Source: Moraxella ovis | GTDB taxonomy: Bacteria; Pseudomonadota; Gammaproteobacteria; Pseudomonadales; Moraxellaceae | DNA length: 64,000 nt | Assembly (NCBI RefSeq): GCF_900453105.1 | Contig: NZ_UGPW01000001.1 | Coordinates: 434,001-498,000, forward strand | Direction of reading: 5' to 3' | In this document: positions 9,879 through 22,457 of the stretch, one piece after another | Layout: each line of letters opens with the position of its first letter | Position numbering within the stretch: the first letter of the stretch is position 1 | Translations under genes and position numbers: made by a program | Notes under the pieces: model-generated | Database searches by the model: none | What the model saw: only the letters and a program-made list of their open reading frames with translations | What the model was told of the DNA's origin: nothing

Positions 9879-9907
9879 TTGACAGCGTTTATTATAATGA
9901 GTATCAT
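9879..9907 (+). promoter_or_regulatory. Predicted sigma-70 promoter of the sit operon
   Basis: TTGACA at 9879-9884 is followed after 17 bases by TATCAT at 9902-9907. A TATAAT at 9893 is only eight bases from the TTGACA, so it is more likely part of the operator than the -10. The transcript would have a leader of about 110 bases before sitA. Confidence 0.6.
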
Positions 9908-9911
9908 TAAC
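9893..9911 (+). promoter_or_regulatory. Fur-like operator box
   Basis: TATAATGAGTATCATTAAC matches the classic 19-base Fur consensus (GATAATGATAATCATTATC) at 15 positions by eye and contains the palindrome AATGA-gta-TCATT. It covers the predicted -10 element of the sit promoter, the expected position for repression by an iron- or manganese-loaded Fur-family regulator. MntR or Zur cannot be excluded. Confidence 0.6.
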
Positions 9912-10029
9912 ATTTGATAGTTGAGTGAGTTTTTCGGTTAATATTTTAAATCTTGTGCTCAGTTGCTATTATTAAACCATTATTGGTTATTGTATTCTTG
10001 AATTTATTTTAATTTTAATGGATGTGGTT

Positions 10030-10965
10030 ATGAAACTTTTTAAAACTTTGGCAGCGTGCTTTGGGCTTTGCGCTGCTTTGATGGCGTGTGACAAGCCTTC
10101 TGATGAAGTGGTATCTGCGCAAACTTCAGCCGACAAAATGACGGTGGTAACGACCTTTACCATTATTGAAGACATTGCCCAAAATGTCGCAGGGGGCGCA
10201 GCAGACGTTCATTCGATTACCAAAGCAGGGGCGGAGATTCATGACTATGAGCCGACCCCAAAGGACATTGCCAAGGTCAAAGAAGCCGATTTGATTTTGT
10301 GGAATGGCATGAATTTGGAGCGTTGGTTTGAAAAATTCTATGCCGATGCCAAAGACACTCCTGCGGTGGTGGTAACGGACGGTATCACGCCCATACCTAT
10401 CAAGGCAGGCTCATATAAGGATTTGCCAAATCCGCACGCTTGGATGTCTACGTCTAACGCCTTGATTTATGTGGAAAATATCAAAAACGCATTCATTGAG
10501 CACGACCCAAAAAACAAAGACGTGTATATCAAAAATGCCGAAGAATACGCCCAAAAAATCAAAGCCATGGACGAGCCACTTCGTGCCAAACTTGCTCAAA
10601 TTCCTGAAAATGAGCGTTGGCTCGTTACTTCAGAAGGGGCATTTAGCTACCTTGCCAAAGATTATGGACTAAAAGAAGCCTATCTGTGGGACATTAACGC
10701 CGAGCAACAAGGCACGCCCCAACAGGTCAAGGCTCTGATTGACACGGTCAAAACCAACAAAATCCCTGTGGTATTCAGCGAAAGCACCATTTCGGACAAA
10801 CCTGCCAAACAAGTCGCCAAAGAAGCAGGAGCGTATTATGGCGGTGTGCTGTATGTGGACAGTTTGAGCGAAAAAGACGGGGCGGTGCCAACGTATCTTG
10901 ACTTGTTAAATGTAACGGCAAGTACGGTGGTTAAAGGGTTTGAAGACGCAAAAGCTCAAAAATAA
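10030..10965 (+). CDS. sitA: Mn/Fe ABC transporter substrate-binding lipoprotein
   Basis: A 311-residue cluster A-I metal-binding protein that captures Mn2+ or Fe2+ in the periplasm for SitBCD. It starts MKLFKTLAACFGLCAAL with lipobox ALMAC at about residue 21. Metal-ligand motifs of the SitA/PsaA/YfeA group are present: His in AEIHDYEPTP, His in PNPHAWMS, Glu in VTSEGAFSYL and Asp in LYVDSLSEKDG. The ATG at 10018 is also in frame, but 10030 gives the standard lipoprotein signal and has TGGA seven bases upstream. It is first in the operon, downstream of a Fur-like box. No His-rich loop of the ZnuA type is present, so zinc is less likely. Confidence 0.92.
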   Translation: MKLFKTLAACFGLCAALMACDKPSDEVVSAQTSADKMTVVTTFTIIEDIAQNVAGGAADVHSITKAGAEIHDYEPTPKDIAKVKEADLILWNGMNLERWFEKFYADAKDTPAVVVTDGITPIPIKAGSYKDLPNPHAWMSTSNALIYVENIKNAFIEHDPKNKDVYIKNAEEYAQKIKAMDEPLRAKLAQIPENERWLVTSEGAFSYLAKDYGLKEAYLWDINAEQQGTPQQVKALIDTVKTNKIPVVFSESTISDKPAKQVAKEAGAYYGGVLYVDSLSEKDGAVPTYLDLLNVTASTVVKGFEDAKAQK

Positions 10966-11058
10966 TTGACAAGGTGATTTGGCAAGATAAAATACGGTAT
11001 CTTGCCAAATTTTTGATTTAAAAAATATGGGAATTTTAAACATTTCTGATTGTGTTTC

Positions 11059-11171
11059 AAAAAGTATACTACAAAGAAAACCGTTCGTGGTGAGCTATGC
11101 CTGCCCATAACGGTTTTCCTACCCGCAGGCAGGCTCAGGGCGAACAGAAAACCTGGTTCAGCATACTTTTT
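11059..11171. repeat. 113-bp MITE-like inverted-repeat element
   Basis: The ends are AAAAAGTATACT (11059-11070) and AGCATACTTTTT (11160-11171), inverted copies with one mismatch. Inside is a second perfect inverted repeat, GAAAACCGTT and AACGGTTTTC, plus CCTGCC/GGCAGG arms, so the whole can fold into a branched hairpin. No coding sequence is present. It sits between sitA and sitB. The architecture is that of a small non-autonomous element; it could also pause or terminate transcription after sitA. Copy number elsewhere is unknown. Confidence 0.6.
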
Positions 11172-11218
11172 AGACTACTATCAAATTTCTATCTTTTTTA
11201 AATCAGTTTTTAGCAATT

Positions 11219-12220
11219 ATGACACACATTCACGATTTAACCGCCAGCATCAGCGTTCAGGATTTGTCCGTGCGTTACGCCAACGGTCATCACGCTCTTT
11301 TTGACATGAATTTTGCCTTAACAGGTGGGACGACTTGTGCCTTGGTTGGGGTAAACGGCTCTGGCAAATCCACGCTGTTTAAGTCTATTATGGGACTGAT
11401 TAAGCCCCAATCAGGGCAGATTTTGCTCTGTGGTTTGCCCATTAACACCGCTCTAAAACAAAACCTAGTCGCCTACGTTCCCCAAGCCGAAGAAGTGGAC
11501 TGGCAATTTCCTGTGTCGGTCTATGATGTCGTGATGATGGGGCGGTACGGCTATATGAATTTTTTGCGACTGCCCAAGGCAGTCGACCGCCAAAAGGTAG
11601 CCGATGCCATGGCTCGGGTGGATATTTCTCATCTAAAAGACAGGCAAATCAGCGAACTGTCAGGCGGTCAAAAAAAGCGGGTGTTTTTGGCTCGTTCGCT
11701 CGCCCAAGAAAGCAAAATTATCCTGCTTGATGAGCCGTTTACAGGCGTTGATGTCAAAACCGAAAAGGCGATTATGGCTCTGCTTGACGATTTACGAAGC
11801 GAAGGGCATTTGATTTTAATCTCCACGCACAATCTGGGGACGATTCCAGAATTTTGCGACCAAGTGGTGATGATAAATCGCACCGTGCTGGCGAGTGGTA
11901 CGACCAAAGAGACCTTTACCCAAGAGAATTTGGAGAAGGTGTTTGGCGGTGTGTTACGGCAAATTCGCTTGGCAGGCAAGGACTTGCACGATGACGATGA
12001 CAGTCGTGCGGTTACAATTTTGGCGGACGATGAAGTGCCTGCGGTGTTTTATGGGGTGCATGACGGCACGCCCGAGCGTAGCCACTGTGATGAGACCGCA
12101 CAGGCAAGCCGTGTGGGGCAGGTCAATATGAATCAAAAACGGGCAAAAAATGACGGCGTGCAACTGTACAACCCAAAAACCGACACCACAACGCCCAGTC
12201 CAAATAAGGACACGCCATGA
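11219..12220 (+). CDS. sitB: Mn/Fe ABC transporter ATP-binding protein
   Basis: A 333-residue ABC ATPase that powers metal import. Motifs: Walker [10 protein letters not shown] (about 43-51), signature LSGGQKKR (about 145-152), Walker B ILLDEPF and the switch His in [25 protein letters not shown] is typical of the SitB/YfeB branch. After about residue 255 there is an unusual acidic and polar tail of roughly 75 residues ([16 protein letters not shown] and so on) not needed for the ATPase fold. The stop overlaps the sitC start by four bases (ATGA), so translation is coupled. Confidence 0.92.
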   Translation: MTHIHDLTASISVQDLSVRYANGHHALFDMNFALTGGTTCALVGVNGSGKSTLFKSIMGLIKPQSGQILLCGLPINTALKQNLVAYVPQAEEVDWQFPVSVYDVVMMGRYGYMNFLRLPKAVDRQKVADAMARVDISHLKDRQISELSGGQKKRVFLARSLAQESKIILLDEPFTGVDVKTEKAIMALLDDLRSEGHLILISTHNLGTIPEFCDQVVMINRTVLASGTTKETFTQENLEKVFGGVLRQIRLAGKDLHDDDDSRAVTILADDEVPAVFYGVHDGTPERSHCDETAQASRVGQVNMNQKRAKNDGVQLYNPKTDTTTPSPNKDTP

Positions 12221-13098
12221 GTGAGCTGTTTGCCCTGCTTGCCGAGCCGTTCGCTTATGAATATATGGTAAAAGCAATGGTGCTGTCGTCTGTGGTCGGT
12301 GGTGTGTGCGCGTTTTTGTCGGCATATTTGATGTTAAAGGGTTGGTCGCTTATTGGTGATGCCTTGTCCCATGCGGTTGTGCCGGGGGTAGCGATTGCGT
12401 ATGCACTCGGCTTGCCTTATGCGATTGGGGCGTTTTTTTCGGGGATATTGGCATCTTTGGCGATTTTGTGGGTTAAATCTTTGACAAATCTAAAAGAAGA
12501 TGCGGTAATCGGCTTTATTTTTACCACGTTTTTTGCGTTAGGGCTGTTTATCATCTCTATCAATCCCACGTCCGTCAATGTTCAAGAGATTATTTTTGGC
12601 AATATTTTGGGTATTAGCGATGGCGACATGATACAAGTGGGTGTTGTCATGGCGGTATCGCTTGGTTTTTTGCTGATTTTTTGGAAAGATTTACTGCTTG
12701 TCTTTTTTGATGAGATTCACGCCAAATCGGTGGGACTGTCACCAAAAGTGTATCAAGCACTGTTTTTTAGTCTGCTGTCTGCGTGCGTGGTGTCGGCACT
12801 ACAAACGGTAGGGGCGATTTTGGTGATTGCGATGGTCATCACCCCTGGGGCAACGGCATATCAGCTGACCGATAGATTTCGTCCGCTTATCCTGATTGCA
12901 GGATTGTTGGGTGTAACCACAAGTGGGCTTGGCGTGTATTTAAGCTACTACCTAGACGGGGCGACAGGGGGCGTGATTGTGTCCTTGCAGACAGCATTGT
13001 TTGTGCTTGCGTTTTTGTTTTCGCCAAAGTTTGGGATAATCACACAAAGATTAAAAAGAAAGCATTTATCCGCCCAATTTGACAACCATAGATTTTAA
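12217..13098 (+). CDS. sitC: Mn/Fe ABC transporter permease
   Basis: A 293-residue inner-membrane permease with about eight hydrophobic segments, of the ABC-3 family. [21 protein letters not shown] near residue 45 is the conserved loop that contacts the ATPase, and [11 protein letters not shown] near the end is also typical. ATG overlaps the sitB stop. It is about half identical by eye to the next gene, as expected for the SitC/SitD heterodimer. Confidence 0.9.
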   Translation: MSELFALLAEPFAYEYMVKAMVLSSVVGGVCAFLSAYLMLKGWSLIGDALSHAVVPGVAIAYALGLPYAIGAFFSGILASLAILWVKSLTNLKEDAVIGFIFTTFFALGLFIISINPTSVNVQEIIFGNILGISDGDMIQVGVVMAVSLGFLLIFWKDLLLVFFDEIHAKSVGLSPKVYQALFFSLLSACVVSALQTVGAILVIAMVITPGATAYQLTDRFRPLILIAGLLGVTTSGLGVYLSYYLDGATGGVIVSLQTALFVLAFLFSPKFGIITQRLKRKHLSAQFDNHRF

Positions 13099-13099
13099 T

Positions 13100-13951
13100 A
13101 TGCAACTTCTAAATTTTCTCACCGAACCGTTATCCCACACCTTTATGCAACACGCCCTATTGTCATCGGTCGTGGTTGGGGCGGTGTGTGCGGTGCTGTC
13201 GTGTTATGTGGTGTTAAAGGGTTGGTCGCTTATGGGCGATGCGATTAGCCATGCGGTGTTCCCGGGGGTGATTGTGGCGGTGTGGGCAGGGCTTCCGATG
13301 TCGCTTGGGGCGTTTGTGGCAGGGCTGTTTTGTGCCGTATCGGTGGGTTTTTTAAAAAATAACACCCGTATCAAGGAAGATACGCTCATGGGCATTGTCT
13401 TTGCAGGCATGTTTGCGGTGGGGCTTGTTATGTTTACCAAAATAGACACCGACCAGCATTTAAAGCATATTTTGTTTGGCAATCTGCTCGGTATTAGCCG
13501 TGAAATGCTTATCCAGACCATGATAATTTGTGGGGCGATTTTGGGGGCGGTGCTGTTAAAGGGCAAGGATTTATTGTTGTACTGCTTTGACCCAAGTCAT
13601 GCCCGTGTGGCAGGACTGTCGCCCAAAGTTTTGCATTATGGGTTGCTTATCCTACTCTCTGCCACAATTGTGGTTGCCATGCAAGCCGTTGGCGTGATTT
13701 TGGTGGTGGCGATGCTCATCTCCCCTGGCATTACGGCATTTGTCTTGTGCCGGCGATTTCATACCATGCTGGCTGTGGCGGTGGTAAGTTCGTGTTTGAC
13801 GAGTTTTTTGGGAGTGATTTTAAGTTTTCATTTGGATTCGGCAACGGGGGCGACGATTGTGCTTTTGCAAGCAATCACATTCATGGCAGCAGTTTTATTT
13901 GCCAAATTCAAACAGAGGCTTGGCAATACCAAAATGACCGCGACAGCTTAA
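13100..13951 (+). CDS. sitD: Mn/Fe ABC transporter permease
   Basis: The second membrane subunit, 283 residues, paralogous to SitC, with GWSLMGDAISHAVFPGVIVAV and ATGATIVLLQA as matching landmarks. I choose ATG at 13100, one base after the sitC stop (13096-13098); an in-frame TTG at 13079 is possible but has no better ribosome site. It is last in the sitABCD operon; no clear terminator was seen in the 73 bases before the next gene. Confidence 0.9.
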   Translation: MQLLNFLTEPLSHTFMQHALLSSVVVGAVCAVLSCYVVLKGWSLMGDAISHAVFPGVIVAVWAGLPMSLGAFVAGLFCAVSVGFLKNNTRIKEDTLMGIVFAGMFAVGLVMFTKIDTDQHLKHILFGNLLGISREMLIQTMIICGAILGAVLLKGKDLLLYCFDPSHARVAGLSPKVLHYGLLILLSATIVVAMQAVGVILVVAMLISPGITAFVLCRRFHTMLAVAVVSSCLTSFLGVILSFHLDSATGATIVLLQAITFMAAVLFAKFKQRLGNTKMTATA

Positions 13952-14024
13952 AGCGATATTCAAAACCCTTTCTCCTTTAATCCATTCCAAGTATAATAAT
14001 CAAAAAAACCAACCGAGAAAACAA

Positions 14025-15056
14025 ATGCAGACTCCAACAGCTAAAAATTTCGCTTCAGATAACTATTCAGGCGTGCATCCTAAGATTATGGATGCTTTGA
14101 ACCTGGCAAATGGCGGACATGTTCCTGCTTATGGCTATGATGAATTTACAGAAGAATTGCAGACTATTATCCGTGCGCATTTTGGCGATACAGCTTATGC
14201 TTATCCGATGTTTAATGGCACGGGTGCGAATGTGGTTGGGTTGCAGGCACTAAGCACTCGTTGGGGTGCGGTAATTTGTACCGAGTCGGCGCACATTCAT
14301 CAAGACGAAAGCACTGCGCCGCAGGTTGTGGGTGGGCTTAAACTATTGGCGATGCCCACCGAAGATGGCAAGCTGATTCCCGATATGATCCTCTCTCAGC
14401 TTTATAATATCGGAAGCGAACATCGTGCTCAACCATCCGTTGTCTATATCAGTCAGACCACCGAATACGGCACTTGTTATAGCATAGATGAGATTCGCGC
14501 GATTTGTGAGACTGCGCATGCGCATAGCATGAAGGTATTTGTCGATGGCGCCAGATTATCCAATGCTGCCGCTTATCTAAATGCCACATTTAAAGAGATG
14601 ATTCTTGAGACCGGTGTGGATATGGTGTCCTTTGGCGGTACGAAGAACGGCATGATGATGGGCGAGTGCTTGATTGCCTTTGACAAAGAGCTTGCCAGCT
14701 CACTGCGTTTTTTGCGTAAAGTGGGACTTCAAACCGCTTCAAAAATGCGCTTTATCTCCGCTCAATTCATAGCGCTATTATCAGATAATCTTTATCTTAA
14801 TAATGCGCGGCAAGCCAATGCGATGGCAAAGCAGTTGGCGGATGAACTTATCACGCTGGGCATTCAACCGATTTATGACGTTCAGTCTAATGGTGTTTTT
14901 GTTAAATTACCTAAGAAAGCAGTTGATGCCGCCCGCCAAAAATACGCCTTTTATGATTGGGATACCGAAGGTACTGTGCGCTTAATGTGTAGCTTTGATA
15001 CTAATGCTGACGATGTGACGGACTTGGTAGTATTGATTAAGTCCAATCTGAATTAA
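14025..15056 (+). CDS. ltaE: Low-specificity L-threonine aldolase
   Basis: A 343-residue PLP enzyme of fold type I that splits L-threonine or L-allo-threonine into glycine and acetaldehyde. The PLP lysine sits in SFGGTKNG (about residue 205), with VFVDGARLSNA upstream carrying the cofactor Asp and Arg. FASDNYSGVHPKIMDAL at the N-terminus and the 343-residue length match the beta-eliminating lyase family. Start ATG at 14025 follows an A-rich leader with GAGAAAACAA nearby. A hairpin with a T run follows the gene. Confidence 0.9.
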   Translation: MQTPTAKNFASDNYSGVHPKIMDALNLANGGHVPAYGYDEFTEELQTIIRAHFGDTAYAYPMFNGTGANVVGLQALSTRWGAVICTESAHIHQDESTAPQVVGGLKLLAMPTEDGKLIPDMILSQLYNIGSEHRAQPSVVYISQTTEYGTCYSIDEIRAICETAHAHSMKVFVDGARLSNAAAYLNATFKEMILETGVDMVSFGGTKNGMMMGECLIAFDKELASSLRFLRKVGLQTASKMRFISAQFIALLSDNLYLNNARQANAMAKQLADELITLGIQPIYDVQSNGVFVKLPKKAVDAARQKYAFYDWDTEGTVRLMCSFDTNADDVTDLVVLIKSNLN

Positions 15057-15076
15057 TATAAATAAGACGCTATTAT

Positions 15077-15106
15077 AAAAGGCAATCAATCAACGATTGC
15101 CTTTTT
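15077..15106 (+). terminator. Rho-independent terminator after ltaE
   Basis: AAGGCAATC and GATTGCCTT pair around the loop AATCAAC, followed by TTTT. Confidence 0.85.
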
Positions 15107-15169
15107 AAAATAAATCCCCTGCCAAATCAACCACTTATAAACTTTCTCCACTTTTCCTTAAATTACCCC

Positions 15170-15198
15170 TTGACTAATCTCATTTCTCCTCATATAAT
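15170..15198 (+). promoter_or_regulatory. rRNA promoter P1 (predicted)
   Basis: TTGACT at 15170-15175, 17-base spacer, TATAAT at 15193-15198. Confidence 0.65.
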
Positions 15199-15314
15199 AC
15201 CCACCACTCAAGCACAGCAAGTCATAAAAAACTTGTTTAAATTCAATAAGTTAAAAAATTTGAGACGAAAATTAACAAATCTCAAAAAAACTTTAAAAAT
15301 TTTGAAAAAAAAGC

Positions 15315-15342
15315 TTGACACCAAGTAAAAACAGCGTATAAT
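15315..15342 (+). promoter_or_regulatory. rRNA promoter P2 (predicted)
   Basis: TTGACA at 15315-15320, 16-base spacer, TATAAT at 15337-15342, followed by ACGC, a GC-containing discriminator as expected of a stringently controlled promoter. Confidence 0.75.
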
Positions 15343-15390
15343 ACGCACTCATTCGCTGGACGACAGACGAATACACTATTTAAAATCCAA

Positions 15391-15407
15391 ACTAAAGAAC
15401 AACTTGT
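15391..15407 (+). repeat. 16S processing stem, 5' arm
   Basis: ACTAAAGAACAACTTGT is the exact reverse complement of 17177-17193. The two arms bracket the 16S gene and would form the RNase III-cut stem of the precursor. Confidence 0.75.
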
Positions 15408-15616
15408 GTGGATTTTTGTCAATACAAGATAATTCAATAAATAATATATAAATATTCATTTATTAGTTATTAAGACAAAAATACTCAAAGTTAATTCATT
15501 TACACGATGAGCTGATACTTTAATTAGTATCAAATTTTGCTAGTAATATAATAAATGAGCCAAGTCCTAACTTATCTTAGTTTACTAAGATACTTAATAG
15601 GCATCTTAAAAAGATT

Positions 15617-17146
<1,530 letters not shown>

Positions 17147-17176
17147 ACGATATTATCTGATTGGCAAGAATTCACA

Positions 17177-17193
17177 ACAAGTTGTTCTTTAGT
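17177..17193 (+). repeat. 16S processing stem, 3' arm
   Basis: ACAAGTTGTTCTTTAGT pairs perfectly with 15391-15407; see that entry. Confidence 0.75.
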
Positions 17194-17207
17194 AAGATGT
17201 TTAAAAC

Positions 17208-17284
17208 GGGTCTATAGCTCAGTTGGTTAGAGCACCGTGTTGATAACGCGGGGGTCATAAGTTCAAGTCTTATTAGACCCACCA
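17208..17284 (+). tRNA. tRNA-Ile (GAT)
   Basis: A cloverleaf with acceptor GGGTCTA/TAGACCC, anticodon GAT in GTTGATAAC, T-loop GTTCAAGTC, and an encoded CCA end. Located in the 16S-23S spacer. Confidence 0.97.
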
Positions 17285-17293
17285 TTAACAAAT

Positions 17294-17369
17294 GGGGTTA
17301 TAGCTCAGTTGGTAGAGCGCCTGCCTTGCACGCAGGAGGTCAGGAGTTCGACTCTCCTTAACTCCACCA
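17294..17369 (+). tRNA. tRNA-Ala (TGC)
   Basis: Acceptor GGGGTTA/TAACTCC (one G-U pair), anticodon TGC in CTTGCAC, T-loop GTTCGACTC, encoded CCA. It is the second spacer tRNA, nine bases after tRNA-Ile. Confidence 0.97.
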
Positions 17370-17601
17370 TTATTAAACATCAAAAGCATACATAAGCAAT
17401 TTAAATAAGATTTCTTATTTATGCTTTAACTTTATAAACTGACGAAGTTTATATCACTATTTAACAACGTATATATGAGTCTGGGTTAATTATTTATTTC
17501 CAACAAAATAATTAACCAAAGTAAAGAGAACTGAATCAAGCGTAAACATAGGTAAATCGTTACACATTACCCTTATGACACCAAGACTACTTGGGGTTGT
17601 A

Positions 17602-20459
<2,858 letters not shown>

Positions 20460-20621
20460 TACAACACCCAAGTGGTTTAGTATGAGATAAGTGTAAAGAT
20501 TTTACCTAACAAGCTTGAATCAATCTTGAATAACTTAACTTAAAAAGTTAAAACTTTAAAAATTAAAATTTAAAGTAAAAAATAAAACAACAGACTCATA
20601 AATAGCGTTGTTATCCTTTTA

Positions 20622-20736
20622 CGCTGACGACAATAGCAAGATGGAACCACCTGATCCCTTCCCGAACTCAGAAGTGAAACGTCTTAGCGCCGATGGTAGT
20701 GTGGTTCGCCCATGTGAGAGTAGGTCATCGTCAGCA
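20622..20736 (+). rRNA. rrf: 5S ribosomal RNA
   Basis: GCTGACGA at the 5' end pairs with TCGTCAGC at the 3' end. The interior holds CCCGAACTCAGAAGTGAAA and GATGGTAGTGTGG, standard 5S blocks. Ends are approximate by one or two bases. Confidence 0.95.
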
Positions 20737-20746
20737 TCTTATTTGA

Positions 20747-20775
20747 GCCCCCTTGCAGGAATGTGAGGGGGTTTT
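20747..20775 (+). terminator. Terminator of the rRNA operon
   Basis: CCCCC and GGGGG form the stem, followed by TTTT. The next gene begins only 16 bases later. Confidence 0.8.
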
Positions 20776-20790
20776 AGGTATTGCGATATT

Positions 20791-21324
20791 ATGATAAAAG
20801 CAGAATCTGGATTTACGTTCATTCAATTAATCATTGTCCTATTGATTGTTTCTGTGTTACTATTTTTTGCTTACCCTATGATTCCTGCTCTGTTTGAGCG
20901 TCTGGAATCACATACAACAAGAAAACACCTTCATGAAGCAATTCGCTTGGCAAAGATAGAGAGTTATTCAAGAGGTAAGGATGTTATCATTTGTGCTATG
21001 AATAGCGAGAATGAATGCAGTAGGAGTGCCCAAGAAAGATTTGTTGTGTTTGTAGATAATGATAGAGACAATAGATTGGGCGCCAAAGATTATATAATTA
21101 GCAGCGAATCTTTGTATTTAAAACATGGTATAATTAAAATGAATGCCTCATTATCACGCAATTATATGAAATTTATGGGTGATACGGGTAAGCCACGTGG
21201 GAATTATGGTAATATCAAATATTGTACCTTATCCAAGAATAACAACAATAATTTTCAAATTGTCATCAATACACATGGCGTTGTGACTGAGAGACAAGGC
21301 CACTTATATCGTATAGAATGTTAG
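20791..21324 (+). CDS. Type IV pilin-like / GspH-FimT-like minor pseudopilin
   Basis: 177 residues with a short leader MIKAESG and a class III prepilin site followed by FTFIQLIIVLLIVSVLL, a transmembrane helix. After PilD cleavage, mature position 5 is Gln where nearly all type IV pilins have Glu. The globular part has paired Cys residues (ICAMNSENEC, and KYCTLS with the terminal IEC). Size and layout fit FimT/FimU or GspH minor pilins that prime pilus assembly. No pilus gene is adjacent; it starts right behind the rRNA terminator, and no strong ribosome site is visible. Confidence 0.7.
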   Translation: MIKAESGFTFIQLIIVLLIVSVLLFFAYPMIPALFERLESHTTRKHLHEAIRLAKIESYSRGKDVIICAMNSENECSRSAQERFVVFVDNDRDNRLGAKDYIISSESLYLKHGIIKMNASLSRNYMKFMGDTGKPRGNYGNIKYCTLSKNNNNNFQIVINTHGVVTERQGHLYRIEC

Positions 21325-21336
21325 AAAGGGGATGGT

Positions 21337-22365
21337 ATGGCGGTAGATTTTTCTCAGACTTTAATTGTGGCGATTTCGGCGACAGCCTTATTTGATTTGT
21401 CCGAAGCGGAAACCAAACTGATTGAATTAACAAAAAAGGACGAAGAGACGGCCGCCAAGAAATTCCGTGAATATATGCATTTGCGCGAGAATGAACCTTT
21501 AAATCAAGGAACAGGCTATCCGCTTATTAAGGCGCTTTTGAATTTAAATCGATATCAGGATGATAAGGAATACCATGATGAATCGCCCTTTGTTGAGGTG
21601 GTGATCGTTTCTAAATCTACGCCAGACATGGGTATACAGGTGCTTAATGCCATTCGCACACATGAGCTGGGCATCACTCGATCTGCTTTTATCTCTGGCG
21701 CTTCGGTGGCGGATTATATTAAGGATTTTGATGTTGACTTATTCTTAACGACCAATCGCGAAGACGCCCAGAAAGTGGCGGATGCGAACATTTGCGCTTG
21801 TGCGATTCTTGATGCGACTCCGATCGATACGTCAGAGCTTGATACTGAGCAGCTTCGCATCGCCTTTGATGGGGATGCTGTGTTATTTGATGAGGCGGGT
21901 GAGCTGGTGTTTAAGCAGCAAGGATTGCAGGCATTTCACCATCATGAGAATGAGATGGCTGACTTGCCGATGGAGAAAGGCCCTTATGCGGATTTTCTTA
22001 TTAAGCTCTCTAAGCTACAAAATAAATTGCCCAATGAGACCGAAGATGCGGTGCATAATCCGATCCGTATTGCCTTGGTTACTGCCAGAAATGCACCTGC
22101 TGACATGCGAGCGATTAAGACGTTGCGTGAATGGGGTGTGAGTGTTGATGTGGCTTTTTTCTTGGGTGGTCTAAATAAGACGAAGGTACTGCAAACCTTT
22201 GCGCCGCATATCTTCTTTGATGACTCAATTAAGCACATTGACGCTGCGCGTAATGTTGTGCCGTCCGCACTGGTGCCATATCATTCGACTTCATTGTTGA
22301 ATGATGCGCCGCAGCATTTGGATGAGCAGGTATTTAAACCCATTAAAAAACGCAAGAAATCATGA
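21337..22365 (+). CDS. 5'-nucleotidase, cytosolic NT5C1-like family
   Basis: A 342-residue soluble HAD-fold enzyme resembling the 5'-nucleotidase family (PF06189) that dephosphorylates nucleoside monophosphates. Landmarks are FDGDAVLFDE (about 180-190), the phosphatase Asp motif, and HIFFDDSIKHID near 290-300, the acidic Mg site. No signal peptide. It follows the pilin gene by 12 bases with GAAAGGGGATGGT as ribosome site, so the two are probably cotranscribed. Its stop overlaps the next small ORF (ATGA). Confidence 0.85.
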   Translation: MAVDFSQTLIVAISATALFDLSEAETKLIELTKKDEETAAKKFREYMHLRENEPLNQGTGYPLIKALLNLNRYQDDKEYHDESPFVEVVIVSKSTPDMGIQVLNAIRTHELGITRSAFISGASVADYIKDFDVDLFLTTNREDAQKVADANICACAILDATPIDTSELDTEQLRIAFDGDAVLFDEAGELVFKQQGLQAFHHHENEMADLPMEKGPYADFLIKLSKLQNKLPNETEDAVHNPIRIALVTARNAPADMRAIKTLREWGVSVDVAFFLGGLNKTKVLQTFAPHIFFDDSIKHIDAARNVVPSALVPYHSTSLLNDAPQHLDEQVFKPIKKRKKS

Positions 22366-22457
22366 ATAAATCAACATTGTTCAAACTGGCTCTCGCTGCA
22401 GCTTTATTGATACTGCCGAGACGCAGCAGTCCAAAAAAGCCGCAACATGACGATTAG
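22362..22457 (+). CDS. 31-codon ORF, possible small-lipoprotein (LptM/LppL-type) remnant
   Basis: ATG overlaps the upstream stop (ATGA). The peptide begins MNKSTLFKLALAAALLIL, a signal-like segment, then becomes PRRSSPKKPQHDD. Shifting frame after ALL gives AETQQSKKAAT followed by a stop, a more natural tail. This would fit a small lipoprotein gene that lost its Cys-containing centre by a short deletion. The end overlaps the tatD start. Weak evidence; it may simply be coupling sequence. Confidence 0.3.
   Translation: MNKSTLFKLALAAALLILPRRSSPKKPQHDD

Larger units (their letters stand above)
9661..10029. other. AT-rich intergenic region between thrS and sitA
   Basis: About 370 bases without a gene. 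It must carry the thrS promoter leaving to the left and the sit promoter leaving to the right. I found a good promoter and a Fur-like box only for the sit side (9879-9911). A weaker half-match to the box, AATGATAATTCAAT, lies near 9839. No RNA structure or riboswitch was recognised. Confidence 0.6.
15107..15616 (+). other. rRNA operon promoter and leader region
   Basis: About 510 bases with no gene. It holds two tandem promoter matches (15170 and 15315), the 5' half of the 16S processing stem (15391-15407), and an AT-rich leader of about 210 bases before the mature 16S. No ORF of note. Confidence 0.75.

Noticed and set aside
9893-9898. TATAAT as -10 for the TTGACA at 9879
   Set aside because: The spacer would be only eight bases; the TATCAT at 9902 gives 17.
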